Source: Hyphomicrobiales bacterium
GTDB taxonomy: Bacteria; Pseudomonadota; Alphaproteobacteria; Rhizobiales; Rhizobiaceae
Assembly: GCA_002709005.1 (NCBI GenBank)
Contig: PAPH01000018.1
Coordinates: 1-42,540 of the forward strand
DNA length: 42,540 bases
Direction of reading: 5' to 3'
Part shown: positions 27,367-35,513 of the stretch, in pieces
How positions within the stretch are numbered: position 1 is the stretch's first letter
Layout of the letters: each line of letters starts with the position of its first letter
The notes under the pieces: generated by a model
Told to the model about the DNA's origin: nothing
What the model saw: the letters and a program-made list of their open reading frames with translations, nothing else
Databases searched by the model: none
Translations under genes and position numbers: made by a program

Positions 27367-28689
27367 TCAATCCGGCACAATTGTCCGGAGAACCACCGGC
27401 CCCGCCTCGACCGGCACGCTCGAGAGACTGATAGCGTTGTCCAGACGTCCCCGTGCCATCGACACCTGATCGTTGGACCGGGCATGGACCCGGCACAGCA
27501 CGTCCCCGCGCGACACCTTCGTTCCGACCGGCAGGAAATCCGTCAGTCCCACCGCGTGGTCGATATCGTCCTCCGGCCTGGTGCGGCCGCCGCCGAGCGA
27601 GACCACCGCCATACCGGTCCCGCGCGTATCATAGCCGGCGACCCATCCGTCGTCTTTGGCAAGAATGTCCACGATCAGCGGAGCTTGGGCGAGATAGTCG
27701 TTATAACGCTCGACGAAGTCGGCCGGGCCGCCCAGCAGCTTAACCATCTGGGCGAAACTATCCGCCGCGCGGCCGTCATCGAGCGCCCGGCCGGCCTGTT
27801 CCATTCCGGCATCGCGATCCGCCGCCAGGCCGCCCGAGACGAGCATGTCCGCTACAAGAGTAAGTGTTACCTTACGCAATCTTGGATCCTGCGCCGCGCC
27901 GGTGAGGAACCGCACGGCATTGGCGACTTCCACCGCGTTTCCCGCGGCGGAAGCCAGCGGTTCGTCCATGTCGGTGAGAACTGCCGTCGTCTTCAGCCCG
28001 GCGCCGTTGGCGACAGCCACCAGCGACCGCGCCAGTTCCTCTGCGCGCTCCGTATCGTCCATGAAGGAGCCATTGCCGCATTTGACGTCGAGCACCAGCG
28101 CGCCAAGCCCGGCGGCCAGTTTCTTGGACAGGATCGAGGCGGTGATCAGCGGTACCGATTCGACCGTCGCGGTGACGTCCCGGATCGCGTAGAGCCGCTT
28201 GTCGGCGGGCGCGAGATCCCCAGTCTGGCCGATGATCGCGCAGCCAGCCTCGAGAACCGCCTTGCGGAACACCGAGTTCGAGGGCGCGGTCATGTAGCCG
28301 GGGATCGAATCCATCTTGTCGAGCGTGCCACCGGTATGCCCGAGGCCACGGCCCGAGATCATCGGCACCGCCAGCCCGCAGGCCGCGGCGATCGGGGCGA
28401 GCATCAGCGAGACGTTGTCGCCGACACCGCCGGTCGAATGTTTGTCGACGATCGGCCGGTCGATCTCAGGCCATTCGAGCACGTCCCCCGAATCGCGCAT
28501 GGCCAATGTCAGCGCCACGGCTTCGGCGCGGTTCATGCCGTTGAAGAATACCGCCATGGCGAAGGCAGCGGCCTGCCCCTCGCCAACCGCCCCCGTCGTC
28601 AGCCCCTTGATGAAACCGGCAATATCGGCGGGATCGAGCACTTCGCCGTCGCGCTTGGCGCGGATCACTTCCTGCGGCAGAAGGCTCAA
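27367..28689 (-). CDS. deoA: Thymidine phosphorylase
   Basis: Splits thymidine (and deoxyuridine) with phosphate into base and deoxyribose-1-phosphate. The 440 residues equal E. coli DeoA. The phosphate/nucleoside signature VDKHSTGGVGD is at 81-91, with SGRGLGHTGGTLDKMDSIPG following and the glycosyltransferase family 3 fold throughout. The start is TTG at 28689 (MSLLPQEVIRAKRDGE), inside a TTGA overlap with the deoC stop. A much longer frame reading back through deoC is a shadow. It is the last gene of the importer-cdd-punA-deoC-deoA unit, nine bases from the convergent retropepsin gene. Confidence 0.95.
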   Translation of the reverse strand: MSLLPQEVIRAKRDGEVLDPADIAGFIKGLTTGAVGEGQAAAFAMAVFFNGMNRAEAVALTLAMRDSGDVLEWPEIDRPIVDKHSTGGVGDNVSLMLAPIAAACGLAVPMISGRGLGHTGGTLDKMDSIPGYMTAPSNSVFRKAVLEAGCAIIGQTGDLAPADKRLYAIRDVTATVESVPLITASILSKKLAAGLGALVLDVKCGNGSFMDDTERAEELARSLVAVANGAGLKTTAVLTDMDEPLASAAGNAVEVANAVRFLTGAAQDPRLRKVTLTLVADMLVSGGLAADRDAGMEQAGRALDDGRAADSFAQMVKLLGGPADFVERYNDYLAQAPLIVDILAKDDGWVAGYDTRGTGMAVVSLGGGRTRPEDDIDHAVGLTDFLPVGTKVSRGDVLCRVHARSNDQVSMARGRLDNAISLSSVPVEAGPVVLRTIVPD

Positions 28690-29471
28690 TAGCCCGCTCC
28701 AGGCTTGGCAGGCGCGGTGCCGTCGAGCGTCGCCAGGACGTCGCCGAGCAGGCCGGAGGCGCCAAAACGGAAATTGCGCGGGGACGCCCAGCCGCGCCCC
28801 ATGACCCTTTCGCACAGCGCGAAATAGCTGGCTGCATCGGCAACGGTGCGGATGCCGCCCGCCGGCTTGAGACCTGCCGAAGAGCCCGCCTCGCGGATCG
28901 CCGTCAGCATGATTTCGGCGCTGTCGAGCGTGGCGTTGATCTTCACCTTGCCGGTCGAGGTCTTGATGAAGTCGGCGCCGCTTTCGAGCGCGATGTCGGC
29001 CGCCTTGCGGATCAGCGCCGGGTCGCCGAGTTCGCCGGTTTCGAGGATCGTCTTGAGCCGCGCAGGCGCCGGGGTGGACGCGCGGGCCACCGTAACCAGA
29101 TCGCGCACCGCGCCCTCGTCGCCGGCTTTCAGCGCCGCATAGGGGATCACCACGTCGATCTCGTCCGCGCCATCGGCGATGGCGGTAACCGTTTCGCCGA
29201 CGACCGTATCGGAGGGAAGGGAACCGGAGGGGAAATTGACGACCGTGGCGATCCGCACGGGTGACAGGGGCCCGAGCTTTTTCCGCGCTGCCGAGACGAA
29301 ACGCGGCCAGATGCAGATGGCGGCGACCGGACCATGCGCGGTCAGCGCGCGATCGCAAAGATCGAGCACGGCGCTTTCGGTTGAATCATCGTTGAGATCG
29401 GTGAGATCGAGGCAGGCGAGCGCCATGCGCGCCATTGCCTTCGCATCATATGTAAGTTCTGGCTTACTCAT
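28686..29471 (-). CDS. deoC: Deoxyribose-phosphate aldolase
   Basis: Class I aldolase cleaving deoxyribose-5-phosphate to acetaldehyde and glyceraldehyde-3-phosphate. In 261 residues it has the Schiff-base Lys170 (DFIKTSTGK), the second Lys202 (GLKPAGGIR) and the GADEIDVVIP segment. These are all in the spacing of E. coli DeoC (Lys167/Lys201). It starts five bases after the phosphorylase stop and its TGA overlaps the deoA TTG. It takes the 5-phosphate made by DeoB, which is encoded on the other strand. Confidence 0.95.
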   Translation of the reverse strand: MSKPELTYDAKAMARMALACLDLTDLNDDSTESAVLDLCDRALTAHGPVAAICIWPRFVSAARKKLGPLSPVRIATVVNFPSGSLPSDTVVGETVTAIADGADEIDVVIPYAALKAGDEGAVRDLVTVARASTPAPARLKTILETGELGDPALIRKAADIALESGADFIKTSTGKVKINATLDSAEIMLTAIREAGSSAGLKPAGGIRTVADAASYFALCERVMGRGWASPRNFRFGASGLLGDVLATLDGTAPAKPGAGY

Positions 29472-29476
29472 TTCCC

Positions 29477-30274
29477 TCAGTCCATTGTGCGCAGCATTTC
29501 CTGCAGCACTTTCGCAAGACGGCCGCCCCCGATGGGCGCCATGTCCTTGGTTTCCTGGTGGCTCAGCTCGTCACCGGTCATTCCAGCACCGTAATTGGTT
29601 ATCACCGAGGCAGCCGCGACGGAAAAACCGAGAAAGCGCGCCAGGATCACCTCCGGAACGGTTGACATGCCAACGGCATCGGCGCCGAGCGTGCGGGCCA
29701 TGCGGATCTCCGCCGGCGTTTCGAAGGTCGGGCCCGACCACCACATGTAGACGCCGTGGTGCAGATCAACGCCAACGGTCTGCGCCGCCTCGTCCATCGC
29801 TTCGCCCATCCTCGAGTCATAGGCCGCGGTCATGCCGACGAAGCGGGCATCGGATTTCTCGCCGATCAGCGGGTTTATGCCGGCGAAATTGATATGATCG
29901 GTGATCCGCATCACCGAGCCCGGCGGCATGTCCTCGCGCACCGAACCTGCCGAATTGGTGAGGATGAGGCGGGTAGCGCCAAGTCCGTGAAGCACCTCCA
30001 GCGGCCCGCGCATGGCGTCCGGTTCGCCGTGCTCGTAATAATGCACGCGGCCCGAGAGCATGATCACCGGTTTGTCGCCGAGATAGCCGGCCACCACCTC
30101 GCCCGCATGGCCGCTGACACCACTTTCCGGAAAGCCCGGAAGCTCGCTGTAGGGGACGCGGACGGGGTCGCGCAGTTCCCCGACCAGCGCGCCGAGACCG
30201 GAACCGAGCACGATGGCATGGCGCGGCATCAGTCCGCGCAGGCGCTCGATCAGCGTATCGACCGCCGGGGTCAT
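29477..30274 (-). CDS. punA: Purine nucleoside phosphorylase (class I, trimeric)
   Basis: Phosphorolyses inosine, guanosine and related nucleosides to base plus pentose-1-phosphate. The 265 residues contain GSGLG (24-28), GRVHYYE (75-81), LTNSAGSV (105-112), the purine/phosphate motif GPTFETPAE (181-189) and ITNYGAGM with Asn227. These place it with the PunA/XapA trimeric group rather than hexameric DeoD. Start and the cdd stop share ATGA. Acting after Add (adenosine to inosine), it completes purine nucleoside breakdown. Preference for xanthosine is possible and unresolved. Confidence 0.92.
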   Translation of the reverse strand: MTPAVDTLIERLRGLMPRHAIVLGSGLGALVGELRDPVRVPYSELPGFPESGVSGHAGEVVAGYLGDKPVIMLSGRVHYYEHGEPDAMRGPLEVLHGLGATRLILTNSAGSVREDMPPGSVMRITDHINFAGINPLIGEKSDARFVGMTAAYDSRMGEAMDEAAQTVGVDLHHGVYMWWSGPTFETPAEIRMARTLGADAVGMSTVPEVILARFLGFSVAAASVITNYGAGMTGDELSHQETKDMAPIGGGRLAKVLQEMLRTMD

Positions 30275-30675
30275 CCGATGGTCTCCGTCTGGAAGGCGAG
30301 CGGCAGAAGTTCATCCATCCTGACCGTCTTCTTCACGCCTTCGGCGTCGCAGAGATGGATGAGCGTATCGGGCGCCGAGAATTCGGCCAGCCGCTGGCGG
30401 CAGCCGCCACAGGGCGAACAGAGGTCGAGCTTCTCGGCAATGACGGCGACCTCGGCGATACGGCTCGCACCCGCCATGATCATGTGGCCGATGGCGGTGG
30501 TCTCGGCGCACCAGCCCTCAGGAAAGGAGATCACCTCGATATTGGCGCCGGCATGGATATTGCCGTCGGTGTCGCGGATCGCGGCGCCGACCGGAAAGCG
30601 CGAATAGGGCGCGTGGGCTTTCGCCATCGCCTCCCGCGCCGCCTCGAAGAGGTCGTGGGGCCTGTCGTCAGTCAT
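30271..30675 (-). CDS. cdd: Cytidine deaminase
   Basis: Deaminates cytidine and deoxycytidine to uridine/deoxyuridine. The 134-residue enzyme is of the short tetrameric type. It uses three cysteine ligands for zinc: Cys56 with the proton-shuttle Glu58 (GWCAETTAIG), and Cys89 and Cys92 (SPCGGCRQ). It lies one base after the permease stop and overlaps the phosphorylase start, so it is in the same operon as the importer. Confidence 0.94.
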   Translation of the reverse strand: MTDDRPHDLFEAAREAMAKAHAPYSRFPVGAAIRDTDGNIHAGANIEVISFPEGWCAETTAIGHMIMAGASRIAEVAVIAEKLDLCSPCGGCRQRLAEFSAPDTLIHLCDAEGVKKTVRMDELLPLAFQTETIG

Positions 30676-30676
30676 G

Positions 30677-31648
30677 TCAGCGTTCCTTGACGTAGGGCAC
30701 GCCGCCGGCCTTGGGCGGAACGGCGCGGCCGATGAAGCCGGCCAGCAGAACCACGGTCAGCACATAGGGCAGCGCCTGCATGAACTGCACCGGCACCTCG
30801 CCGATGATCGGCAGCCGGTTGCCCTGCATCCGGATCGACAGCGCGTCGAGGAAGCCGAAGAGCAGGCAGGCGAACATCACGTTGACCGGCTTCCACTTGG
30901 CGAAGATCAGCGCCGCCAGGGCGATGAAGCCCTTGCCCGCCGTCATGCCCTTGACGAAACCGGCGGTCATGGCGAGCGAGAGATAGGCGCCGGCGATACC
31001 GGTCAGCACGCCGCAGCAGATGACCGCGCGATAGCGTAGCCAGACCACCGAGATGCCCGCCGTATCCACCGCGCCGGGATTTTCCCCCACGGCACGCAGG
31101 CGCAGCCCGAAACGGGTGCGGAAGAGCACCCACCAGGTGAACGGCACCAGCGCGAAGGCGATATAGGTGAGCACGTAATGGCCAGAGAGCAGGTTGGCGT
31201 ACATCGAACCGAGGATCGGCACGTCGGCCACCTGAGACGCGAAGGGCAATTCGATCGTGGTGAAGCGCGCATTGCCCACAAGCGGCGGCGTGCGGCCGCC
31301 CTGATGGAACCAGGCCTGGCCGAGAATAACGGTGGAGCCTGCGGCTATGAAGTTGATCGCCACGCCGGAGACGATCTGGTTGCCACGTTGGGTGATCGAG
31401 GCAAAGCCGTGAACCAGCGCCAGCCCCACGGCCAACGCGATCGCCGCCAGCACGCCGAGCCAGGCCGAGCCGGTGACTGCAGCCACCGTGCCGCCGGCGA
31501 AGGCGCCGCCCAACATCTTGCCCTCGAGACCGATGTCGAAGACGCCGGAGCGCTCGGAGTAAAGTCCCGCGAGTGCGGCCAGGATCAGCGGCACAGAGAC
31601 GCGTATGGTCGACTGCAGGAGAACGATCAGCGTGTCGAAATATTCCAT
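30677..31648 (-). CDS. Nucleoside-type ABC importer permease, second copy
   Basis: Inner-membrane permease of the BPD_transp_2 class found in BMP-family nucleoside importers (NupQ/BmpC-like). The 323 residues form about eight to nine helices. Typical segments are LYSERSGVFDIGLEGKML near residues 30-46, RGNQIVSGVAINF near 95, and the RFGLRLRAVGENPGAVDTAG loop around 180-200 that contacts the ATPase. The tight linkage to cdd and the phosphorylases points to nucleosides as cargo. The upstream permease gene ends four bases before it. Confidence 0.88.
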   Translation of the reverse strand: MEYFDTLIVLLQSTIRVSVPLILAALAGLYSERSGVFDIGLEGKMLGGAFAGGTVAAVTGSAWLGVLAAIALAVGLALVHGFASITQRGNQIVSGVAINFIAAGSTVILGQAWFHQGGRTPPLVGNARFTTIELPFASQVADVPILGSMYANLLSGHYVLTYIAFALVPFTWWVLFRTRFGLRLRAVGENPGAVDTAGISVVWLRYRAVICCGVLTGIAGAYLSLAMTAGFVKGMTAGKGFIALAALIFAKWKPVNVMFACLLFGFLDALSIRMQGNRLPIIGEVPVQFMQALPYVLTVVLLAGFIGRAVPPKAGGVPYVKER

Positions 31649-31652
31649 CGGC

Positions 31653-32786
31653 CTACTCCGTCGCTGCGGCGGGCTGCGGCTTCCGGCCGCCGCCCAGATA
31701 GGTGAAGAAGCGCGTGATCGCCGGGCGGAACATGTGCTCCATCGCGCCGGCGAACAGGATCACCAGGCCCTGGATGATGACGATCATGTCGCGCGAGATC
31801 TGCGGCATCTCGAAGGAGATTTCCGCGCCGCCCTGGTAGAGCATGCCGAAGAGGATGGCCGCCGGGATGATACCGACAGGATGCGACCGGCCCATCAGCG
31901 CCACGGCAATGCCGACGAAGCCTGCGCCGCCCACGAAATCGAGCTGCATGCGGTGCTGCTCGCCCATGATCGGGTTGATCGCCATCATGCCGGCGAGCGC
32001 CCCCGACATCATCATGGTGAGGACGACGATGCGCGCTTCCTTCATGCCGGCATAGCGGGCGGCGGACGGACTGAAGCCCATGGTGCGGATCTGGTAGCCG
32101 AACTGCGTGCGCCAGACGATCAGCCAGACGATGAAGCTGACGACGAGGGCCAGCAGGAAGGAGAGATTGAGCGGCGACCCGCCGATGTCGATCCCCAACG
32201 GCCCGAACAGCCAGTCGAGCTTGGGCAATTGTCCGCCTTCGACAAAGGTCCGGGTTTCCGGCGACATCGAGCCGCGCGGTTTCAAGACATCGACGAGCAG
32301 GTAGACCATCAGGCTCGAGGCGATGAAGTTGAACATGATGGTGGTGATGACGACATGGCTGCCGCGCTTGGCCTGCAGCCAGCCCGGGATCAGCGCCCAG
32401 AGCGCGCCCATCAGGCTCGAGCCGAAGATCACCACCACGAAGACCACGTACCATGGCATCGAGGAGTCGAGCCAGAGGCAGGGCACGGCGACACCGAGGC
32501 CTGCGACATAGGCCTGGCCCTCGCCGCCGATATTGAACAGCCCGCAATGGAAGGCCACCGCCACGGCGAGCCCGGTGAAGATGAAGTTGGTGGCGTAGTA
32601 GAGGGTAAAGCCGATCCCTTCGCCGTAGCCGAAGGCGCCCTCGAACAGCAGCGCCGCCGCCCGGATCGGACTTTCGCCGACCAGGAGCACCACGAGGCCG
32701 GCGACGAGGAAAGCGACGATCAGATTGACGACGGGAATGACGCCGTAATCGACCCAGCCGGGCAATTTCGCATAGGGCGCGCTCAT
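31653..32786 (-). CDS. Nucleoside-type ABC importer permease, first copy
   Basis: Partner permease (377 residues, NupP/BmpB-like), with about ten helices. Family segments are FTGLAVAVAFHCGLFNIGGEGQ (key residues F-N-I-G-G-E-G-Q, about 70-92) and the cytoplasmic GYQIRTMGFSPSAARYAGMK loop near 225-245. These match the second permease in the same positions. Its start overlaps the ATPase stop by four bases, and the next permease starts four bases after it. Confidence 0.88.
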   Translation of the reverse strand: MSAPYAKLPGWVDYGVIPVVNLIVAFLVAGLVVLLVGESPIRAAALLFEGAFGYGEGIGFTLYYATNFIFTGLAVAVAFHCGLFNIGGEGQAYVAGLGVAVPCLWLDSSMPWYVVFVVVIFGSSLMGALWALIPGWLQAKRGSHVVITTIMFNFIASSLMVYLLVDVLKPRGSMSPETRTFVEGGQLPKLDWLFGPLGIDIGGSPLNLSFLLALVVSFIVWLIVWRTQFGYQIRTMGFSPSAARYAGMKEARIVVLTMMMSGALAGMMAINPIMGEQHRMQLDFVGGAGFVGIAVALMGRSHPVGIIPAAILFGMLYQGGAEISFEMPQISRDMIVIIQGLVILFAGAMEHMFRPAITRFFTYLGGGRKPQPAAATE

Positions 32787-34315
32787 TCGGCTGCCTCCCG
32801 GTCAGTCACTCCGGCCATCAACAGTCCCAGTTCGCCCTCCGAGGTTTCCGGCGAGCGCTCGCCGACGACGCGGCCGTCAAACATGACGAGTACCCTGTCT
32901 GAAAGCGCGCGGATCTCGTCGAGTTCGACGGAAACCAGCAGGATGGCCTTGCCGGCGTCGCGCATCTCGATGATGCGCTTGTGGATGAATTCGATCGCGC
33001 CGACGTCGACGCCGCGTGTCGGCTGACCGATGATGATGACCGACGGGTCGCGCTCCATCTCCCGCGCCAACACGATCTTCTGCTGGTTGCCACCGGAAAA
33101 ATTCGCCGTCTTCAGCCGCACGTCGCGCGGGCGGATATCGTATCTTTCCGCCTTCTGGGAGGCATCGGCACGGATGGCCTCGATATCGAGAAAGAGGGAT
33201 TTCAGATAGTGCGGGTCGTCGTGATAGCCGAGGATGGAGTTTTCGGCTTCCTCGAACTTCAGCACCAGGCCCATATGGTGCCGATCCTCAGGCACATGGG
33301 CGAGGCCGCGATGGCGCAGCTCGTTCGGATCGGCCTCGCCGGTGACCTCGACCGGGCTGCCCGAGAGCGCCACCTCGCCCTTTTCGGCGCGGCGGATGCC
33401 GGCGATCGCCTGCAGGAGTTCCGACTGGCCGTTGCCGGCGACACCGGCAATACCGACGATCTCGCCGGCGCGGACATCGAGCGAGACGTCCTTGACCATC
33501 GGCACACCACGCGAATCCCGGACCGTCAGATTCCTGACCGACAGCATCACCTCGCCCGGATTGGCCTTGCCCTTCTCGACGCCCAGAAGCACCCGGCGGC
33601 CGACCATGAGTTCGGCGAGTTCCTCGACCGAGGTTTCGGCCGTCTTCCGGGTCGCCACCATCTCGCCGCGGCGCATGACGGAGACCTCGTCGGTGATCGC
33701 CATGATCTCGCGCAGCTTGTGGGTGATCAGGATGATCGTCTTTCCCTGCTCCTTGAGCTGGGCGAGGATGCGGAACAGGTGATCGGCCTCGGCTGGGGTG
33801 AGAACGCCGGTCGGCTCATCGAGAATGAGAATATCGGCGCCGCGATAGAGCGCCTTGAGGATTTCGACGCGCTGCTGGAGACCGACGGGAAGCTCCTCGA
33901 TGATCGCGTCGGGATCGACCTCGAGCGCGTATTCCTCCTCGAGCCGCTTGAGTTCCGCGCGCGCACGGGTAATGCCGGCATTGAGGATCTGGCCTTCCTC
34001 GGCACCCAGCATGATGTTCTCGAGGACGGTGAAATTCTCGACCAGCATGAAATGCTGGTGAACCATGCCGATGCCCCTGGCAATCGCCACGCTCGGGCCG
34101 GTGATACCGGTTTTCTTGCCGTCGACGAGAATATCGCCCCTATCGGCCTGATAGAAGCCGTAGAGGATCGACATCAGGGTCGACTTGCCCGCCCCGTTCT
34201 CGCCGATGATGCCGTGAATGGTGCCCTTGCGGACCTCGAGGTTGATGTCCCTGTTCGCATGGACGGGGCCGAAGCTCTTGTCTATGCCCTTCAGCTCGAT
34301 AGCGATGTCGCTCAT
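32783..34315 (-). CDS. Nucleoside-type ABC importer ATPase (two ABC domains)
   Basis: Cytoplasmic ATPase of a BMP-type importer (NupO/BmpD-like, also similar to RbsA/MglA). In 510 residues the first domain has a full Walker A (GENGAGKS, 38-45), Q-loop (MVHQHFML) and Walker B (ILILDEPTGVLTP). The second has the degenerate P-loop GVAGNGQSE and the FSGGNQQK signature, as is usual in this family. It is the first gene of the operon; a 157-base gap separates it from the divergent thioesterase. The substrate-binding lipoprotein normally encoded beside it is not here. Confidence 0.9.
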   Translation of the reverse strand: MSDIAIELKGIDKSFGPVHANRDINLEVRKGTIHGIIGENGAGKSTLMSILYGFYQADRGDILVDGKKTGITGPSVAIARGIGMVHQHFMLVENFTVLENIMLGAEEGQILNAGITRARAELKRLEEEYALEVDPDAIIEELPVGLQQRVEILKALYRGADILILDEPTGVLTPAEADHLFRILAQLKEQGKTIILITHKLREIMAITDEVSVMRRGEMVATRKTAETSVEELAELMVGRRVLLGVEKGKANPGEVMLSVRNLTVRDSRGVPMVKDVSLDVRAGEIVGIAGVAGNGQSELLQAIAGIRRAEKGEVALSGSPVEVTGEADPNELRHRGLAHVPEDRHHMGLVLKFEEAENSILGYHDDPHYLKSLFLDIEAIRADASQKAERYDIRPRDVRLKTANFSGGNQQKIVLAREMERDPSVIIIGQPTRGVDVGAIEFIHKRIIEMRDAGKAILLVSVELDEIRALSDRVLVMFDGRVVGERSPETSEGELGLLMAGVTDREAAE

Positions 34316-34472
34316 GATACCCCGTGCAGTCTACGGTCCGGCATTTGTCCCTGGTGCCGGCTCGTGTAGTCTCGACACTTCTTGTCCCAAAGTCCAGAAT
34401 CAATTGGCGGTAGAACCGCGACCGGGCTAGGGACAGGCCAACCGCTCGTTTCCCCAAGGACCACATCCCCAG

Positions 34473-34907
34473 ATGGACCGCTCTCCGCCCGCGCGCCGCG
34501 CCGATTTTCCGCTGTTCCGCCCGATGCAGACCCGCTGGGCGGACAACGATATCTACGGCCACATGAACAACGTCACCCACTACGCGCTGTTCGACACCGC
34601 GATCAACGGCTGGCTGATCGAGGAGGAACTGCTCGACCCGCTTGGAGGCAACCCGATCGGGCTGGTGGTGGAGACCGGATGCCGCTATCACGCCGAAAGC
34701 GCCTTTCCGGACCGGGTCACAGCCGGCGTCGCTGTCGAGAAGCTCGGCAATTCGTCGGTCGTCTACACAGTCGGGCTGTTTCGCGGTGACGAGGAGACCG
34801 CGTTTGCAGACGGGCGCTTCGTTCATGTCTACGTCGACCGCGACAGCCGCAAGCCGATGGCGCTGCCGGCCGACTGGCGGCGCAAGCTCGAGGTACTCAC
34901 CCGATGA
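34473..34907 (+). CDS. 4HBT-type acyl-CoA thioesterase
   Basis: A 144-residue hotdog-fold protein, probably an acyl-CoA thioesterase of the YbgC/FadM group. The catalytic region TRWADNDIYGHMNN (20-33) contains the Asp expected to act (Asp24 or Asp26) and the conserved GHMNN. The middle (VVETGCRYHAESAFPDRV) and end fit the single-domain fold. ATG at 34473 agrees with the usual rhizobial N-terminus, although AAGGA lies 12 bases upstream, farther than normal. slyX overlaps its stop (ATGA). Acyl substrate is unknown. Confidence 0.85.
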   Translation: MDRSPPARRADFPLFRPMQTRWADNDIYGHMNNVTHYALFDTAINGWLIEEELLDPLGGNPIGLVVETGCRYHAESAFPDRVTAGVAVEKLGNSSVVYTVGLFRGDEETAFADGRFVHVYVDRDSRKPMALPADWRRKLEVLTR

Positions 34908-35116
34908 CCCCTTCCCATGACGAGCGGATCGTCCGCCTGGAGGAACTCACCGCCCACCAGGCCGAGACGATCGAGGAACTGTCCGAACAGGTCGCCCGGC
35001 AATGGGGACTGATCGAACGTCTCAGGCGTCAGATCGAGGATATGACGGACCGGTTCGAAACCCTCGAGGATACCACCCGGATGCAGACCCCGACGCAGAA
35101 ACCCCCACACTGGTGA
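34904..35116 (+). CDS. slyX: SlyX family coiled-coil protein
   Basis: A 70-residue protein that is almost entirely one coiled coil (RIVRLEELTAHQAETIEELSEQVARQWGLIERLRRQIEDM region, heptads of Leu/Ile/Val from about 8 to 55). It ends in PPHW, like the PPHY ending of SlyX. The family's biochemical role is not known. Its start overlaps the thioesterase stop, so the two are co-translated. Family assignment is secure; function is not. Confidence 0.88.
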   Translation: MTPSHDERIVRLEELTAHQAETIEELSEQVARQWGLIERLRRQIEDMTDRFETLEDTTRMQTPTQKPPHW

Positions 35117-35141
35117 GCGGCCCTGGTGGGGACCGTTGAAA

Positions 35142-35180
35142 ACATTCGCTGTCGCATTACATAAACTTCCGCGAATGTAA
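35142..35180. promoter_or_regulatory. Candidate operator of the ArsR regulator (two interleaved inverted repeats)
   Basis: ACATTCGC (35142-35149) and GCGAATGT (35171-35178) are an exact 8-bp inverted repeat. Inside it TTACAT (35157-35162) pairs exactly with ATGTAA (35175-35180). Both share the right arm and lie 13-51 bases before the ArsR ATG, in AT-richer DNA, where self-repressing ArsR proteins bind. Confidence 0.55.
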
Positions 35181-35192
35181 CGAGGGCCGACA

Positions 35193-35513
35193 ATGCTTCA
35201 ATTCCGCGAAATGATGGACATGGAGCCGCGCATGGCGGAAGCCGCACAGCTCATGGAGATGCTGTCGCAGCCGGTCCGGCTGAAGCTTCTGTGCATCCTG
35301 CTTGACGGCGAGCGGAGCGTTCTCAATCTCGCGGACGAAACGGGACTGTCGCAGCCGGCCATGTCGCATCATTTGCGCAAGTTGCGGGAAGCCGGTCTGG
35401 TCGGCACGCGCCGCGAGGCGCAGACGATCTACTATTCGCTGAAGGGCGAGGCGGTGCGTTCCGTCCTCGAAGTGCTGCATGCGCTTTACTGCGCCAAACC
35501 CCGGGCTGCCTGA
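35193..35513 (+). CDS. ArsR-family regulator with a possible dithiol (BigR/SqrR-like) switch
   Basis: A 106-residue winged-helix repressor. The recognition helix region is LADETGLSQPAMSHHLRKLR (about 46-65) and the wing is RREAQTIYYSL (73-83). Only two cysteines occur, Cys34 in helix 2 (LLCILL) and Cys100 near the C-terminus (LHALYC). This 66-residue spacing equals that of the persulfide-sensing cysteines of SqrR (41/107) and BigR (42/108). The metal-binding CVC motif of true ArsR is absent. NolR-like regulators are the alternative, from the QTIYYS wing. GAGGG precedes the ATG. Its stop directly abuts the convergent ackA stop. Confidence 0.85.
   Translation: MLQFREMMDMEPRMAEAAQLMEMLSQPVRLKLLCILLDGERSVLNLADETGLSQPAMSHHLRKLREAGLVGTRREAQTIYYSLKGEAVRSVLEVLHALYCAKPRAA

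Noticed and set aside
34316..34472. Divergent promoter/operator region between the importer ATPase and thioesterase genes
   Set aside because: I looked for palindromes and for FNR, CtrA and -35/-10 motifs and saw nothing convincing, although promoters for both genes must lie here.
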